From Caldiserica bacterium UBA646 (lineage in GTDB: Bacteria; Caldisericota; Caldisericia; Caldisericales; Caldisericaceae): a stretch of DNA of 43,601 nt. Within the stretch, counting starts at the first letter, position 1. Every line of letters begins with the position of its first letter. A model generated the notes under the pieces. The model worked only from the letters and a program-made list of their open reading frames with translations, did no database searches and was not told the origin of the DNA. Positions 1-7,954 of the stretch are shown in pieces. The stretch covers positions 1 through 43,601 of the forward strand of contig DBOM01000079.1 in NCBI GenBank assembly GCA_002299965.1, given 5' to 3'. Made by a program: the position numbers and the translations under genes.

Positions 1-126
1 TACAAAAAGGCAAATTAGAGGGCAATAAAGGCATACGAAAAAAAATCAATTTTGCCCAGAAAAATTCTTGCTTTCTTAGAGTTTTTGTTAAACCATTCTA
101 ATCCATCTAAGCGCAAATTTTAAGTA

Positions 127-156
127 AATTGATATAAATGTATCTTTATTATCAAA
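127..156. other. dif-like site (candidate Xer recombination site)
   Basis: Two 11-base arms, AATTGATATAA (127-137) and TTATTATCAAA (146-156), are near inverted copies. They flank an 8-base centre, ATGTATCT. The form resembles dif sites, which have two recombinase arms around a short centre. The site lies about 330 bp upstream of a Xer-type gene. The centre is 8 rather than the usual 6 bases, and AT-rich DNA gives chance palindromes, so this is an inference. Confidence 0.3.
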
Positions 157-310
157 TTTTTGCGTGACAGCTACCTTAATTTTGTGCTATAAAAAATCTT
201 ATATATTGCAGAATAATTTTGTATATTACTGACGACTATTTTATGGGTACGAGAATTTTTTTTGCAAATTTGCGAAAGAACCCCAGGAAAAACATCCGTT
301 CCTTGCATTA

Positions 311-338
311 TTGACTTTTTCTGTAATATTGTTAATAT
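311..338 (+). promoter_or_regulatory. sigma-70-like promoter upstream of recombinase gene
   Basis: A -35 box TTGACT (311-316) and a -10 box TAATAT (333-338) are separated by 16 bp. The site would give a 5' leader of about 140 bases before the recombinase ATG. Several AT-rich alternatives exist nearby. Confidence 0.4.
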
Positions 339-482
339 TGCAGAAAACATAGAAAAGCATAAACTTTATAAAATTCGGTGCTGATAAAAAATGAAAAACT
401 TGGAATATCGAAATATTTTTATTTTGATAAAATTAATTCATGATAAATTTTTAACAACTTAAAAATAAGCAAGGAGAAGAAA

Positions 483-1328
483 ATGGTAAAAATTAATAAA
501 GAAAAACTTATCGATGAATATATTAATGAAATGAAAAATAGAGGGTATTCAAAAATGACTGTTCGGAATGTTCACTACCTCTTAAACAATTTTATGGCTC
601 ATTACGAATTCCCGGATAAAAATAATATATCGGATTATCTTTTTAATGTAGATGTTAGTAAGAATACAAAAATTACCCGCTCATATATTTTACTTGCCTT
701 TGCAAAATATGTAAAAAGGAAAACCGGTATTAATTTTGATATTGGTATCCCAAGGTTAAAAAAATCAAAAAAAATGCCGGTGTATTTAACTAAAAATGAA
801 TTAGGAAAATTACTTGATGCATCAAGAAAAAATATCAGAGATTTTACAATTTTGGCATTTTTTATCCAGACGGGACTAAGAGTAGATGAATTAATAAACT
901 TGCATACCAAAAATGTGGATTTGCAGGACAAAATGATAAAGGTGCATGGTAAAGGTGACAAAGAAAGAATTGTTCCTCTGTCACAGGATCTTGTAAAAAT
1001 TCTGAAGACATATCTTAATGAAAGGACAGAAGGATATTTATTTATGTCACAAAAGGGGAAACCCTTTTCACCCAGTGCAATACAAAAAATGGTAAAGAAA
1101 TACGCGCAAGAAGCACATTTAAAAAAGAAAGTATCTCCGCATAAATTAAGACACACATTCGCAACACTAGCACTTGAGGCAGGAGTAAACCCATTTACAT
1201 TGAAGGAACTTCTTGGCCATAGTTCTTTGAACACTACACTGATCTACACTCATATTACCCCGGAAATATCGAGAGACGCCGTAAAACGTGTGGCCGAAAT
1301 AACTAAAGATGTATTTGAAAAAAAGTAA
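483..1328 (+). CDS. Xer-type tyrosine recombinase/integrase
   Basis: This is a 281-residue tyrosine site-specific recombinase that breaks and rejoins DNA through a phosphotyrosine intermediate. Residues 5-85 form an N-terminal SAM-like core-binding domain. Residues 98-275 form the catalytic domain, with the expected residues: R133 in TGLRVDEL, K157 in GKGDKERIVPL, H220 and R223 in HKLRHTFATL, H246 in LGHSSL, and nucleophile Y255. The AAGGAG ribosome site (about 471-476) fixes the ATG. The length matches single-protein Xer recombinases of thermophiles and archaea better than large phage integrases. No phage genes surround it, and a dif-like site lies just upstream. It could be the chromosomal Xer or the integrase of a decayed element; the sequence alone does not decide. 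Confidence 0.9.
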   Translation: MVKINKEKLIDEYINEMKNRGYSKMTVRNVHYLLNNFMAHYEFPDKNNISDYLFNVDVSKNTKITRSYILLAFAKYVKRKTGINFDIGIPRLKKSKKMPVYLTKNELGKLLDASRKNIRDFTILAFFIQTGLRVDELINLHTKNVDLQDKMIKVHGKGDKERIVPLSQDLVKILKTYLNERTEGYLFMSQKGKPFSPSAIQKMVKKYAQEAHLKKKVSPHKLRHTFATLALEAGVNPFTLKELLGHSSLNTTLIYTHITPEISRDAVKRVAEITKDVFEKK

Positions 1329-1363
1329 TACGTCAGATAAATCTAAACAAATGGAGTTAGATT

Positions 1364-1909
1364 ATGAATTTAACCTTTAAAGAATTTTTACCTTCCGACC
1401 TTCTGCTGTTAGTTGATTTTCTTACTTCGGAAATATGGCCTTATCATAGCAGACCTCAGCTTACTCCCGAAGAAATCCAGGAGGCATTTGAAAAAGGAGT
1501 TTACAACAATAGTACTTCCTGCAAAACTTTTTGGATCGTCTTGGACAATGACAAACGCATTGGCTTAATTCGACTGTTTGACTTACAGGATAGTACTCCT
1601 TTATTTGATATCCGAATTCTCAGTGTCTATCGGGGTAAGGGAATTGGTGAACGAGCAATAAATTGGCTCACCAATTATATATTTACAACGTGGCCAGACA
1701 AACATAGAATTGAAGGTTACACACGACAAGATAATTTGACAATGAGACGAATATTTCAAAAATGCGGCTATGTAAAAGAAGCTTGTCACCGCAAGGCCTG
1801 GCCACTACCAAATGGAAACTACCTTGATGCTGTCGGCTATGGGATTCTAAGAGAAGATTGGAAACAAAAGAAAGTAACACCGAACAACTGGGGCAATAAA
1901 GATTTTTAG
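1364..1909 (+). CDS. GNAT family N-acetyltransferase
   Basis: This is a 181-residue acetyltransferase of the GNAT/RimJ-RimL type. It transfers acetyl from acetyl-CoA to an amine; the substrate is unknown. The acetyl-CoA binding motif A is RGKGIGERAINWL (about residues 90-102), followed by the usual RIEGYTRQDNLTMRRIFQKC stretch in which a late asparagine-rich turn leads to motif B. The start has a TGGAG site 7 bases upstream (1352-1356). The last 22 codons and about 50 bases beyond are repeated, diverged, at 7955-8060. In both places the gene converges on the 3' end of a PD-(D/E)XK gene or its remnant. The left copy of the acetyltransferase is the intact one. Confidence 0.85.
   Translation: MNLTFKEFLPSDLLLLVDFLTSEIWPYHSRPQLTPEEIQEAFEKGVYNNSTSCKTFWIVLDNDKRIGLIRLFDLQDSTPLFDIRILSVYRGKGIGERAINWLTNYIFTTWPDKHRIEGYTRQDNLTMRRIFQKCGYVKEACHRKAWPLPNGNYLDAVGYGILREDWKQKKVTPNNWGNKDF
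1848..1881 (+). repeat. direct repeat, left copy (34 bp, in GNAT 3' end)
   Basis: A 34-base stretch is repeated at 7962-7995 in the same orientation with one mismatch, G versus A at base 27. Both copies encode REDWKQKK followed by V or I, then TP. The copies lie 6.1 kb apart and bracket the peptide/ABC cassette. Confidence 0.85.
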
Positions 1910-1924
1910 AAGCAATCTATATTA

Positions 1925-2011
1925 TTAAGTTGCGAGGTCTATTGCAACAAAAACATTTTATAAGAACCCTCTTTTCGCCGTAGCTTCGATCAAAAATATC
2001 AATTTCTTACA
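1925..2011 (-). pseudogene. decayed 3' end of a PD-(D/E)XK gene
   Basis: The minus strand reads C K K L I F L I E A T A K R G F L stop N V F V A I D L A T stop. This aligns with the tail of the nuclease gene at 8035-8757, where the matching residues are TAKRNILQNLAVAINLVA. The internal stop replaces a glutamine codon, and no other part of the gene is recognisable upstream, so it is a remnant. It converges on the GNAT gene exactly as the fuller copy converges on the GNAT fragment at 7955-8023. Confidence 0.6.
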
Positions 2012-2054
2012 CACATATGAATAAAAAACTTTTAGGAAATTTCCGATAAAGGTC

Positions 2055-2084
2055 TTGACAAGAAAAAAATGCTAAAATTATAAC
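2055..2084 (+). promoter_or_regulatory. sigma-70-like promoter of the peptide/ABC cassette
   Basis: A consensus -35 TTGACA (2055-2060) and a -10 TATAAC (2079-2084) are separated by 18 bp. Transcription would start near 2091, just before the GAGGAGG ribosome site at 2102-2108. This is among the best promoter matches in the window. Confidence 0.65.
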
Positions 2085-2114
2085 AAGTTTACATAAAATG
2101 CGAGGAGGCAAAAT

Positions 2115-3212
2115 ATAAGAAAAAAGAGAACTTTTGTTATCATTGTGCTGGCTGGCATCTTTTTAACAGCAGGATTAATCTTGATAGGTATTAAGAACAA
2201 AGCAAAGGAAACATATTATTCTCCTCCAGAAATTAATCTGGTAAATTCAGTACCTGCGGGAACTGTAGTAAAATTCCCTGATATTTATACTGTTGATGAG
2301 AGAAAAGTCCCACAAAATGTAAAAACAGCAGTAATTTTCCTGGATAGAACATGTGGAAGCTGTGAATACCTTTCAATAGCACTACCCAAATTAGTTAGAA
2401 AATTTCCTGGCATTATCTGGCTATATGTTGAAAAATCAGAGGATCCGCCCATAATAGGAAATGTATCCATTAAGAATCTTTATATAGTAAGAGATAGTAA
2501 AATCAATCTATCCTCAATATTTGAAAGCAAGTATACTCCTACAATATTTTTGCTTGATAAGAACAATAAAATTCTCTGGAAACACAGAGGCTTTATACCA
2601 CCATACTATAAAAGATTTAAAGAAGTAGTTTCCTACTTTGATAATAACAATATTCTTTATTTAGAAAATAGCACGGAAAGAAATTTATTAGTAGGAAAAG
2701 AATTTCCTGAGATAACAGTAAAATCATACCCGGACAACAAAGAACTTTCTTTCCCGGGAAGTTTTAAAGGGAAGCCTGCTACTATATTCTTATTCCAATT
2801 TTCTTGCACTGAATGCCTAACTGCAGTAAATGCTATTCCAAACGAGTTAAAACAAACAAATAAGATAAATAAAATCATAGTTTTTGCTCCGTTCTCTGAA
2901 AAGATCAACCAGGATGGTATAAACTTCGGCAAAGAATTTGGATTTAAAAATATGGTTATAGGTTTGCAGAGTCCTATTATTAAAGTTACCTGGAAAGATA
3001 TTTTCAGTGCATTAAAAGGAGCTCAAAACACAGTGTATATAAATGACTATGATTTTTCTTTTCAGGATTCTATCGGATGGCCAGGTGCACCTGTGTTGAT
3101 AGAACTTGATAAAAATGGAACTGTACGAGGAGTCTTTTCTCTCCACAATGCAAGTAATTCGGAACTAAAAGGGTTTTATACGCATCTTTATAAAACCCTT
3201 TTAAATCCATAA
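2115..3212 (+). CDS. membrane-anchored protein with two thioredoxin-fold domains
   Basis: This is about 365 residues, from a proposed ATA start at 2115, six bases after GAGGAGG. From there it begins with a basic segment (IRKKR) and a hydrophobic helix. The alternative GTG at 2145 loses the basic segment and has no ribosome site. After the anchor come two thioredoxin-like domains. The first carries CGSC in DRTCGSCEYL and a downstream TPTIFLLDKNNKIL stretch with cis-proline-type TPT. The second carries CTEC in FSCTECL and a GAPVLIELDKNG stretch. It is most likely an outward-facing thiol-disulfide protein. The next gene encodes a secreted six-cysteine peptide, so a role in forming or proofreading its disulfides is a reasonable inference. 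I do not recognise the exact family. Confidence 0.75.
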   Translation: MRKKRTFVIIVLAGIFLTAGLILIGIKNKAKETYYSPPEINLVNSVPAGTVVKFPDIYTVDERKVPQNVKTAVIFLDRTCGSCEYLSIALPKLVRKFPGIIWLYVEKSEDPPIIGNVSIKNLYIVRDSKINLSSIFESKYTPTIFLLDKNNKILWKHRGFIPPYYKRFKEVVSYFDNNNILYLENSTERNLLVGKEFPEITVKSYPDNKELSFPGSFKGKPATIFLFQFSCTECLTAVNAIPNELKQTNKINKIIVFAPFSEKINQDGINFGKEFGFKNMVIGLQSPIIKVTWKDIFSALKGAQNTVYINDYDFSFQDSIGWPGAPVLIELDKNGTVRGVFSLHNASNSELKGFYTHLYKTLLNP

Positions 3213-3229
3213 GAAAGGAGGTGAAAAAT

Positions 3230-3469
3230 ATGAACAAAAAGAAATTATTAGTTCTCATTGTTTTATTTGCTCTTCTTTTTGTAATTATGCTTCCTCTAGT
3301 TTACAGTCATCCAACAAGTATTGCAAAGGGTGTATGTCAAGAAATGCGATGTGATTGCTATGTTCCTTACCAGTACGTGGGCGGAACTTTGTGGAGAGGA
3401 GTTCTTGATCCTTTCTGGTATACTTGTTCTAATTGGGAAAGGATTTCTGATTGTGTGCCGTATTGTTAA
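3230..3469 (+). CDS. small secreted cysteine-rich peptide precursor
   Basis: This is a 79-residue protein. The ATG at 3230 is preceded by AGGAGG; a GTG at 3221 overlaps that ribosome site and is less likely. Residues 1-27 form a classic signal peptide or anchor: a KKK start, then a long leucine/valine/isoleucine core ending near VYS. The remaining roughly 50 residues hold six cysteines (VCQ, RCD, DCY, YTC, SDC and a C-terminal PYC) and many aromatics (four W or F and six Y). An even cysteine number suggests three disulfides. It sits between a double-thioredoxin gene and a MacB-like ABC transporter, which suggests a secreted disulfide peptide such as a bacteriocin or signal. I do not recognise a family, and the function is inferred. 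Confidence 0.7.
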   Translation: MNKKKLLVLIVLFALLFVIMLPLVYSHPTSIAKGVCQEMRCDCYVPYQYVGGTLWRGVLDPFWYTCSNWERISDCVPYC

Positions 3470-3492
3470 ATCTTAAATCAATGGAGCTGTAG

Positions 3493-3528
3493 GTAGGCAG
3501 ATACAATGACGTACAAGTATCTGCCTAC
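3493..3528 (+). repeat. perfect 12-bp hairpin between peptide gene and permease gene
   Basis: GTAGGCAGATAC (3493-3504) and GTATCTGCCTAC (3517-3528) are perfect inverted copies around a 12-base loop. No T-run follows, so it is probably an mRNA-stabilising or processing hairpin, or a weak attenuator protecting the peptide message. Confidence 0.7.
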
Positions 3529-3551
3529 AAAGGATGAAGATAAGAAAAAGA

Positions 3552-3560
3552 TGATATAAT
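3552..3560 (+). promoter_or_regulatory. extended -10 promoter for the ABC transporter genes
   Basis: TGATATAAT matches the extended -10 form, with a TG dinucleotide one base before TATAAT. No good -35 box is visible, as is common for extended -10 promoters. It lies after the hairpin and 38 bases before the permease ATG, so the transporter may also be transcribed separately from the peptide gene. Confidence 0.5.
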
Positions 3561-3597
3561 TGTAATATGATACGTAGAAAAGGAGAATATATAAAAT

Positions 3598-6201
3598 ATG
3601 ACAAAGAGGCTTAAGGGAATAGTTTCATTGATTATAGCTATTGTACTTACTTTTTCTTTCTTCACGTTGAGCTTTTCTATGTCTGTCCTTGATGGAAATG
3701 AGAGAGAACTTCAAAAAGAAATTAATAGTTTGCCCTTTACGTCTTTTTTCACTGCAAAGATTACCAACCCTTATTCGAAAGCAACGCAAAAGAATATTCT
3801 AAAAGGTATTAATGACCCACTGGTATTTTTGCCAATAATAAGTGGGGAAAAGCTGCCCGAAGGTTCTTCTCCGCCCAACATTAAAGAACCAGATTGGAAT
3901 AAAATTGATTTTATAACAAAGGAAGATGCAGAAAAGCTTGAGAAATCTTCATATATTAAAGATGCATTTGTAGGCGATGTATTTACTAATGGTGAGCAAT
4001 ATCTAAAAGCTAAAGATGCAGCAACTCATATGATGTTCATATCTTCCAAGTTTTTCAATGATTTAGAACTGCCACTTGAGTATGGCGGTTACTTCACAGA
4101 TAGCACGTCACAGAATAGTGTCATACTAACAAATAGAATAAGTAAAGTGATATTTGGCAACGAAAACCCTATTGGTAAAACAGTCTTGGGAACTTCGCTT
4201 GCAGCAAGCAATGAGGAAGGCAGTATCTATTTCAAAGAAAAGTATACAGTTATGGGAGTTTTAAAGCCCCTATCAAATGAGGTATTGTTCTCGACTTTCG
4301 GGATGGTAGATGCATTTACACCTCTCCCTAAAGATTTTATACCATTAAGTGAACTAAAAATATCTAAATGGGGAGGAGATCCTACTCTTATAAAAAAACA
4401 ATATTTGATTGATAATATTCTTTATGTCCTTCCAGAAAAAGGAAAATACAAAGAAGCTTTATCTGTGCTTAAAACCGCTCTAAAGGATAAAGGGTCAAAA
4501 GGCAGAAAGGACATTTCCCCGGAAATTACTTCAACAAATGCAAATGTGTCTGCATTTCTATCAATAAAATCAAGAGAAGAAAAGATTAAGTATATCCTTT
4601 ACGCAGTAATATTCCTTATTTTTGTTTCCATATTTACTGCAATTAGCTTTTTAATTCTTGAATTACTCAATAAGAAAAGAGAGATTTCTATTAAGAGGGC
4701 AGTTGGAGAAAGCAAGAGAATGCTGTTTGCTGAATATTTTAAACAGTATGTTCCTATTTCTCTCATATCTCTATTCATTGCTCTCGTTATTCTTCTTATC
4801 CTTTCGCCTGCTCTTAAAAAGATTAATATTGCAGGAAGTATGAATACGTATGCCATTCCTATATCAACGATGTTTACCCCACATTCGTTATATATTGGAT
4901 GGAGGACTATGATACTTGGCATTGCTACAGCGCTTGCTATTTCATTTGTTTCTGTTTATTTCTCTTTGAAAAGAATTGTAAAAATTACACCTGCTGAAGG
5001 TATGAGAGAAAGAGAAATAAAAGAAAATAAGAGAAAACTTAGCATAACAAAAATAATCCTTGTCACCATTATCGCAGTTTCAATTACAGGGACACTGTTC
5101 CCTGCAATCCTTAGAGATGCTTCTATCGAAAGAACAGTGTCGATTTATAAAGAAGTGCGTCCCGAAATAATACGTATTACTTTTAATATGCCACTGGTTG
5201 ATTTAAACAAGCAGACTACAAGTAATTTTGCACTGGGCAATCCACACTATACGTATGATGATTACCTTGCCGTAAAGAAACTTATCGGAAATAAAGGTAT
5301 AGTGGATTTCAGAAGTAAAAGACCTGAAATGGATGGGGAAATAAGGTATCTCAGTGCTACATCAACAACCCTTGCAATATATGGCTTAAATATGGCAAAG
5401 GGAAGATTTATTGAAGAAAAGGATATAGGAGAAAATGTTTGTGTGGTTGGTGCAAAATATGCAAAAGAAACTAATTTGAGCGTAGGAAAAGTTGCAGCAT
5501 TTCATGACATAAGCGGAGGTTTACACGGCCCGTCAATTTATACCGTCATTGGCATTGTTACACCATCAAATCCTCTAATAGATGAAACGGTATTCTTTCC
5601 TCCTGATTCAACGCCTTCATTAAGTATGATGATGGGTAACCTTCCAGATTTTATTGGAAGCGGTATTATACTTATAAAGGCAAATAATCCTAAGGATAGG
5701 ATTACTCTTGCAGAAGAAGCATTGGAATTTCTAAATAACAGACATTTAGATAAAAACCCCGGAGTAATATATGACATTAAAAAATATACAGATATTATCC
5801 TTAGAACCTCCACTTCCCTCTATACTTTGCTTTCCATCTTCCTCTTCCTTTCCCTTATTTCTGCCTTCCTTTCCCTCTCGGCTCTCTTGTTTATTGAAGT
5901 AATAAGAAGAACAAGAGAGATAGGAATAAAGAGAGCAATAGGTGCAACAAATAGAGATATTTTAAAAGAATTTACAGTTGCAGGGTTAAAAACAACAATC
6001 ATTGCACTTGTTATAGGGATACCCATTGGTATTGTCATTTCACTGATTGTTGAAAAGATGAAAGGATGGAACTATTATATTCCTGTTAATATCCTTATCC
6101 TTGTTATACTTGTTTCACTTGCACTTGGCTTTGTCTTCTCTTTCCTTCCTGCCTTGTTTGCATCACATATTAAACCTGTGGAAGCAATAAAGAGTGAATG
6201 A
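3598..6201 (+). CDS. ABC transporter permease, MacB/FtsX type, two units fused
   Basis: This is an 867-residue membrane protein. It has an N-terminal helix (about 6-30), a large outside domain (31-325), then helices from about 330. The first FtsX signature is EISIKRAVGESKRMLF (about 363-378). A second helix near residue 480 opens a second outside domain and a final set of three helices, with a second signature EIGIKRAIGATNRDIL. The usual C-terminal PVEAIKSE motif is present. Two complete MacB-type permease halves in one chain should form the whole channel without dimerising. Such transporters mostly move peptides, lipoproteins or antibiotics outward, or give bacteriocin immunity. AGGAG lies 12 bases before ATG. 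The ATPase follows 57 bases downstream. Confidence 0.85.
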   Translation: MTKRLKGIVSLIIAIVLTFSFFTLSFSMSVLDGNERELQKEINSLPFTSFFTAKITNPYSKATQKNILKGINDPLVFLPIISGEKLPEGSSPPNIKEPDWNKIDFITKEDAEKLEKSSYIKDAFVGDVFTNGEQYLKAKDAATHMMFISSKFFNDLELPLEYGGYFTDSTSQNSVILTNRISKVIFGNENPIGKTVLGTSLAASNEEGSIYFKEKYTVMGVLKPLSNEVLFSTFGMVDAFTPLPKDFIPLSELKISKWGGDPTLIKKQYLIDNILYVLPEKGKYKEALSVLKTALKDKGSKGRKDISPEITSTNANVSAFLSIKSREEKIKYILYAVIFLIFVSIFTAISFLILELLNKKREISIKRAVGESKRMLFAEYFKQYVPISLISLFIALVILLILSPALKKINIAGSMNTYAIPISTMFTPHSLYIGWRTMILGIATALAISFVSVYFSLKRIVKITPAEGMREREIKENKRKLSITKIILVTIIAVSITGTLFPAILRDASIERTVSIYKEVRPEIIRITFNMPLVDLNKQTTSNFALGNPHYTYDDYLAVKKLIGNKGIVDFRSKRPEMDGEIRYLSATSTTLAIYGLNMAKGRFIEEKDIGENVCVVGAKYAKETNLSVGKVAAFHDISGGLHGPSIYTVIGIVTPSNPLIDETVFFPPDSTPSLSMMMGNLPDFIGSGIILIKANNPKDRITLAEEALEFLNNRHLDKNPGVIYDIKKYTDIILRTSTSLYTLLSIFLFLSLISAFLSLSALLFIEVIRRTREIGIKRAIGATNRDILKEFTVAGLKTTIIALVIGIPIGIVISLIVEKMKGWNYYIPVNILILVILVSLALGFVFSFLPALFASHIKPVEAIKSE

Positions 6202-6258
6202 AGCAATGAAGAATTTAACAAAAAACTTTATCGGGATATAATGATAGGAGGGTAAAGG

Positions 6259-6957
6259 ATGATTGAGGTAAGAGATATATGGAAAGTGTATGAAAAGAAA
6301 GGTGTTGAGATCAATGCTTTAAGGAGTATAACCCTTGAGATTAAGGAAAGAGAGTATATCTCCATAATGGGCCCTTCAGGCTCAGGAAAGACAACACTGC
6401 TTAATGTAATTGGCTCTCTGGATATTCCTACAAAAGGAGAGGTGCTGTTTGAGGAAAAAGACCTCGTAAAAATGAATGATACGGATATATCACAATTTAG
6501 AAGAAAGAATATCGGGTTTGTATTCCAGATGTACAATTTAATATCTGATCTTACTGCATGGGAGAATGTATCACTTCCTCTCTACTATGATGGAGTAAAG
6601 GACAAAAGTGTAAGGAAAGAAAAGGCAGTTGAAGTGTTAAAAAAGGTAGGGCTTAAAGACAGAATAAATCATTATCCTGCGGAACTCTCAGGAGGGGAAG
6701 AACAAAGAGTTGCAATAGCAAGAGCATTGATCAACCATCCTAAAGTAATCCTTGCAGATGAACCTACAGGCAATCTTGACTCAAAGAGTTCAGAAGGGAT
6801 TATGAACTTATTTGAAGAAATTTATGAAAAAGAAAATATTACACTTGTTGTCGTAACCCATGAGAGGCACATTGCGGAGAGAGCTGAAAAGATTATACAT
6901 CTGCTGGATGGAACAGTACAACAGGTCGAAGAATTAAAAGAATTTTCAAAGAATTAG
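6259..6957 (+). CDS. ABC transporter ATPase, LolD/MacB type
   Basis: This is a 232-residue nucleotide-binding subunit partnering the preceding permease. It has all the motifs: Walker A GPSGSGKTTLL (about 39-49), Q-loop FQMYNLI, signature LSGGEEQRVAIARAL, Walker B VILADEPTGNLDS and switch histidine VVTHE. The signature has EE where most family members have QQ. The length is typical of the LolD/MacB/FtsE class. An AGGAGGG site at 6246-6252 supports the ATG. Confidence 0.93.
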   Translation: MIEVRDIWKVYEKKGVEINALRSITLEIKEREYISIMGPSGSGKTTLLNVIGSLDIPTKGEVLFEEKDLVKMNDTDISQFRRKNIGFVFQMYNLISDLTAWENVSLPLYYDGVKDKSVRKEKAVEVLKKVGLKDRINHYPAELSGGEEQRVAIARALINHPKVILADEPTGNLDSKSSEGIMNLFEEIYEKENITLVVVTHERHIAERAEKIIHLLDGTVQQVEELKEFSKN

Positions 6958-6973
6958 GATAAGGAGGCAAGAA

Positions 6974-7465
6974 ATGAAAAAGATTATTATGGTATTAATG
7001 ATTGTAGCTTTTGTTGCAACACTTGCTGCTGGCTGTGGTAAAACATCTGCACCAACAGCACCTTCCGAAAGAAAGACAGTAAACGGTATAACGAATGAAT
7101 GGGCAAAATTGGAGGACGATACGTCGCTTATTGTAACAAATGTAGATATCGACCCTGATTATGATTCAAATACAGGAGTTAATCCCGGTAAAAAAGTAAT
7201 TGCCGTAATGATAAAAGTAAAAAACGAAGGCAATATGGTGAAGATCTACAAAAAGAGCGATTTTATCCTTAAAGATTCAGAAGGAGCAATGTATCAGGAC
7301 GATCAAGGTATAAAAACATTAAGTTTCTATACCGAAGATGTAAAACCTGAAGAAACAGCAGAAGGTAGGATAGGCTTTGTTGTGCCTAAAGCAGAAACAA
7401 AATTTACTTTTATTTATCAAGGTGCGTTAGGTGACATTGCAATTGATTTATCAGAAGGAGAGTAG
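6974..7465 (+). CDS. lipoprotein with DUF4352-like domain
   Basis: This is a 163-residue exported lipoprotein. A signal peptide ends in the lipobox LAAGC, with Cys21 to be lipidated. A serine/threonine/proline-rich linker follows, then a beta-rich domain (about 45-160) with the DUF4352-like pattern: a stretch such as KKVIAVMIKVKNEGN, later KSDFILKDSEGAMY, and VKPEETAEGRIGFVVP. The DUF4352 fold is immunoglobulin-like; its role is generally unknown. An AAGGAGGC site lies just before the ATG, 16 bases after the ATPase gene. As the last cassette gene it may be an immunity lipoprotein or a transporter accessory; this is inference. Confidence 0.75.
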   Translation: MKKIIMVLMIVAFVATLAAGCGKTSAPTAPSERKTVNGITNEWAKLEDDTSLIVTNVDIDPDYDSNTGVNPGKKVIAVMIKVKNEGNMVKIYKKSDFILKDSEGAMYQDDQGIKTLSFYTEDVKPEETAEGRIGFVVPKAETKFTFIYQGALGDIAIDLSEGE

Positions 7466-7542
7466 AAATAAAAAATTACTTACACAAACCTGTATATAAT
7501 TGAATACCTTGTTAAAAAATAGTGTAGCTATCTAACCATCAC

Positions 7543-7790
7543 CTATACAGGAGAAAATATTGCAACCCTGCCACTGTTTCTAAGGAGTGTATCCAGTCCT
7601 TTTAGGAAAACAATATTTCTCTTATTCATAAGATAAATATAATTATCTTTTAATTCAAGGTTATCACCTGCTATATCTCCTTGGGGCACAACTTTCAGAT
7701 TTTTCAGTTCAAATCAATGACCATTTTAAGGCAGAGTACATCATTTGGATATTTTGCTGTAAACTATTTAAGGATACCTCCCTATATTAA
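7543..7790 (-). pseudogene. decayed unrecognised reading frame
   Basis: An open stretch of 56 codons (7713 down to the stop at 7543-7545) has protein-like composition, for example VVPQGDIAGDNLELKDNYIY and NSGRVAIFSPV, but no start. Just upstream, a different frame reads FTAKYPNDVLCLKMVID, which would continue into it after a one-base shift. This suggests a frameshifted, truncated gene. I do not recognise the family. Confidence 0.4.
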
Positions 7791-7954
7791 GGGGAAAGCT
7801 TTGCAACCAAAACAGGTTATCTTTTTTTGAAAGATATCTAACCCTTCTATGCTCGAAGAGAAATGAATGTTTAGCGCAGTTGCAACATTCTATAAACAAA
7901 GCAGTAAGAGTTTCTTAACAGAGCTTTTAGAGACTTTGTTCCTCTAATTACAAA

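Larger units (their letters stand above)
1..482. other. AT-rich gene-free region upstream of the recombinase
   Basis: No convincing intact gene is visible. The region is rich in A/T runs. It holds a dif-like inverted repeat (127-156) and one sigma-70-like promoter (311-338). A short open stretch on the minus strand (about 15-112) encodes roughly 32 residues ending in a stop. It has no ribosome site and could be the eroded tail of another gene. Confidence 0.5.

Noticed and set aside
15..112. Short minus-strand frame of about 32 codons at the left edge.
   Set aside because: No ribosome site, only a TTG start, and no recognisable family; kept only as a note.
7720..7790. KYPNDVL on the minus strand resembles the KWPND motif of biotin protein ligase.
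   Set aside because: The residues around it do not follow the ligase pattern, and the frame is broken.
7850..7905. A third remnant of the PD-(D/E)XK 3' end, reading L stop N V A T A L N I H F on the minus strand.
   Set aside because: Only about 14 of 19 bases match the real tail and another frame is open over the same bases, so chance similarity is not excluded.
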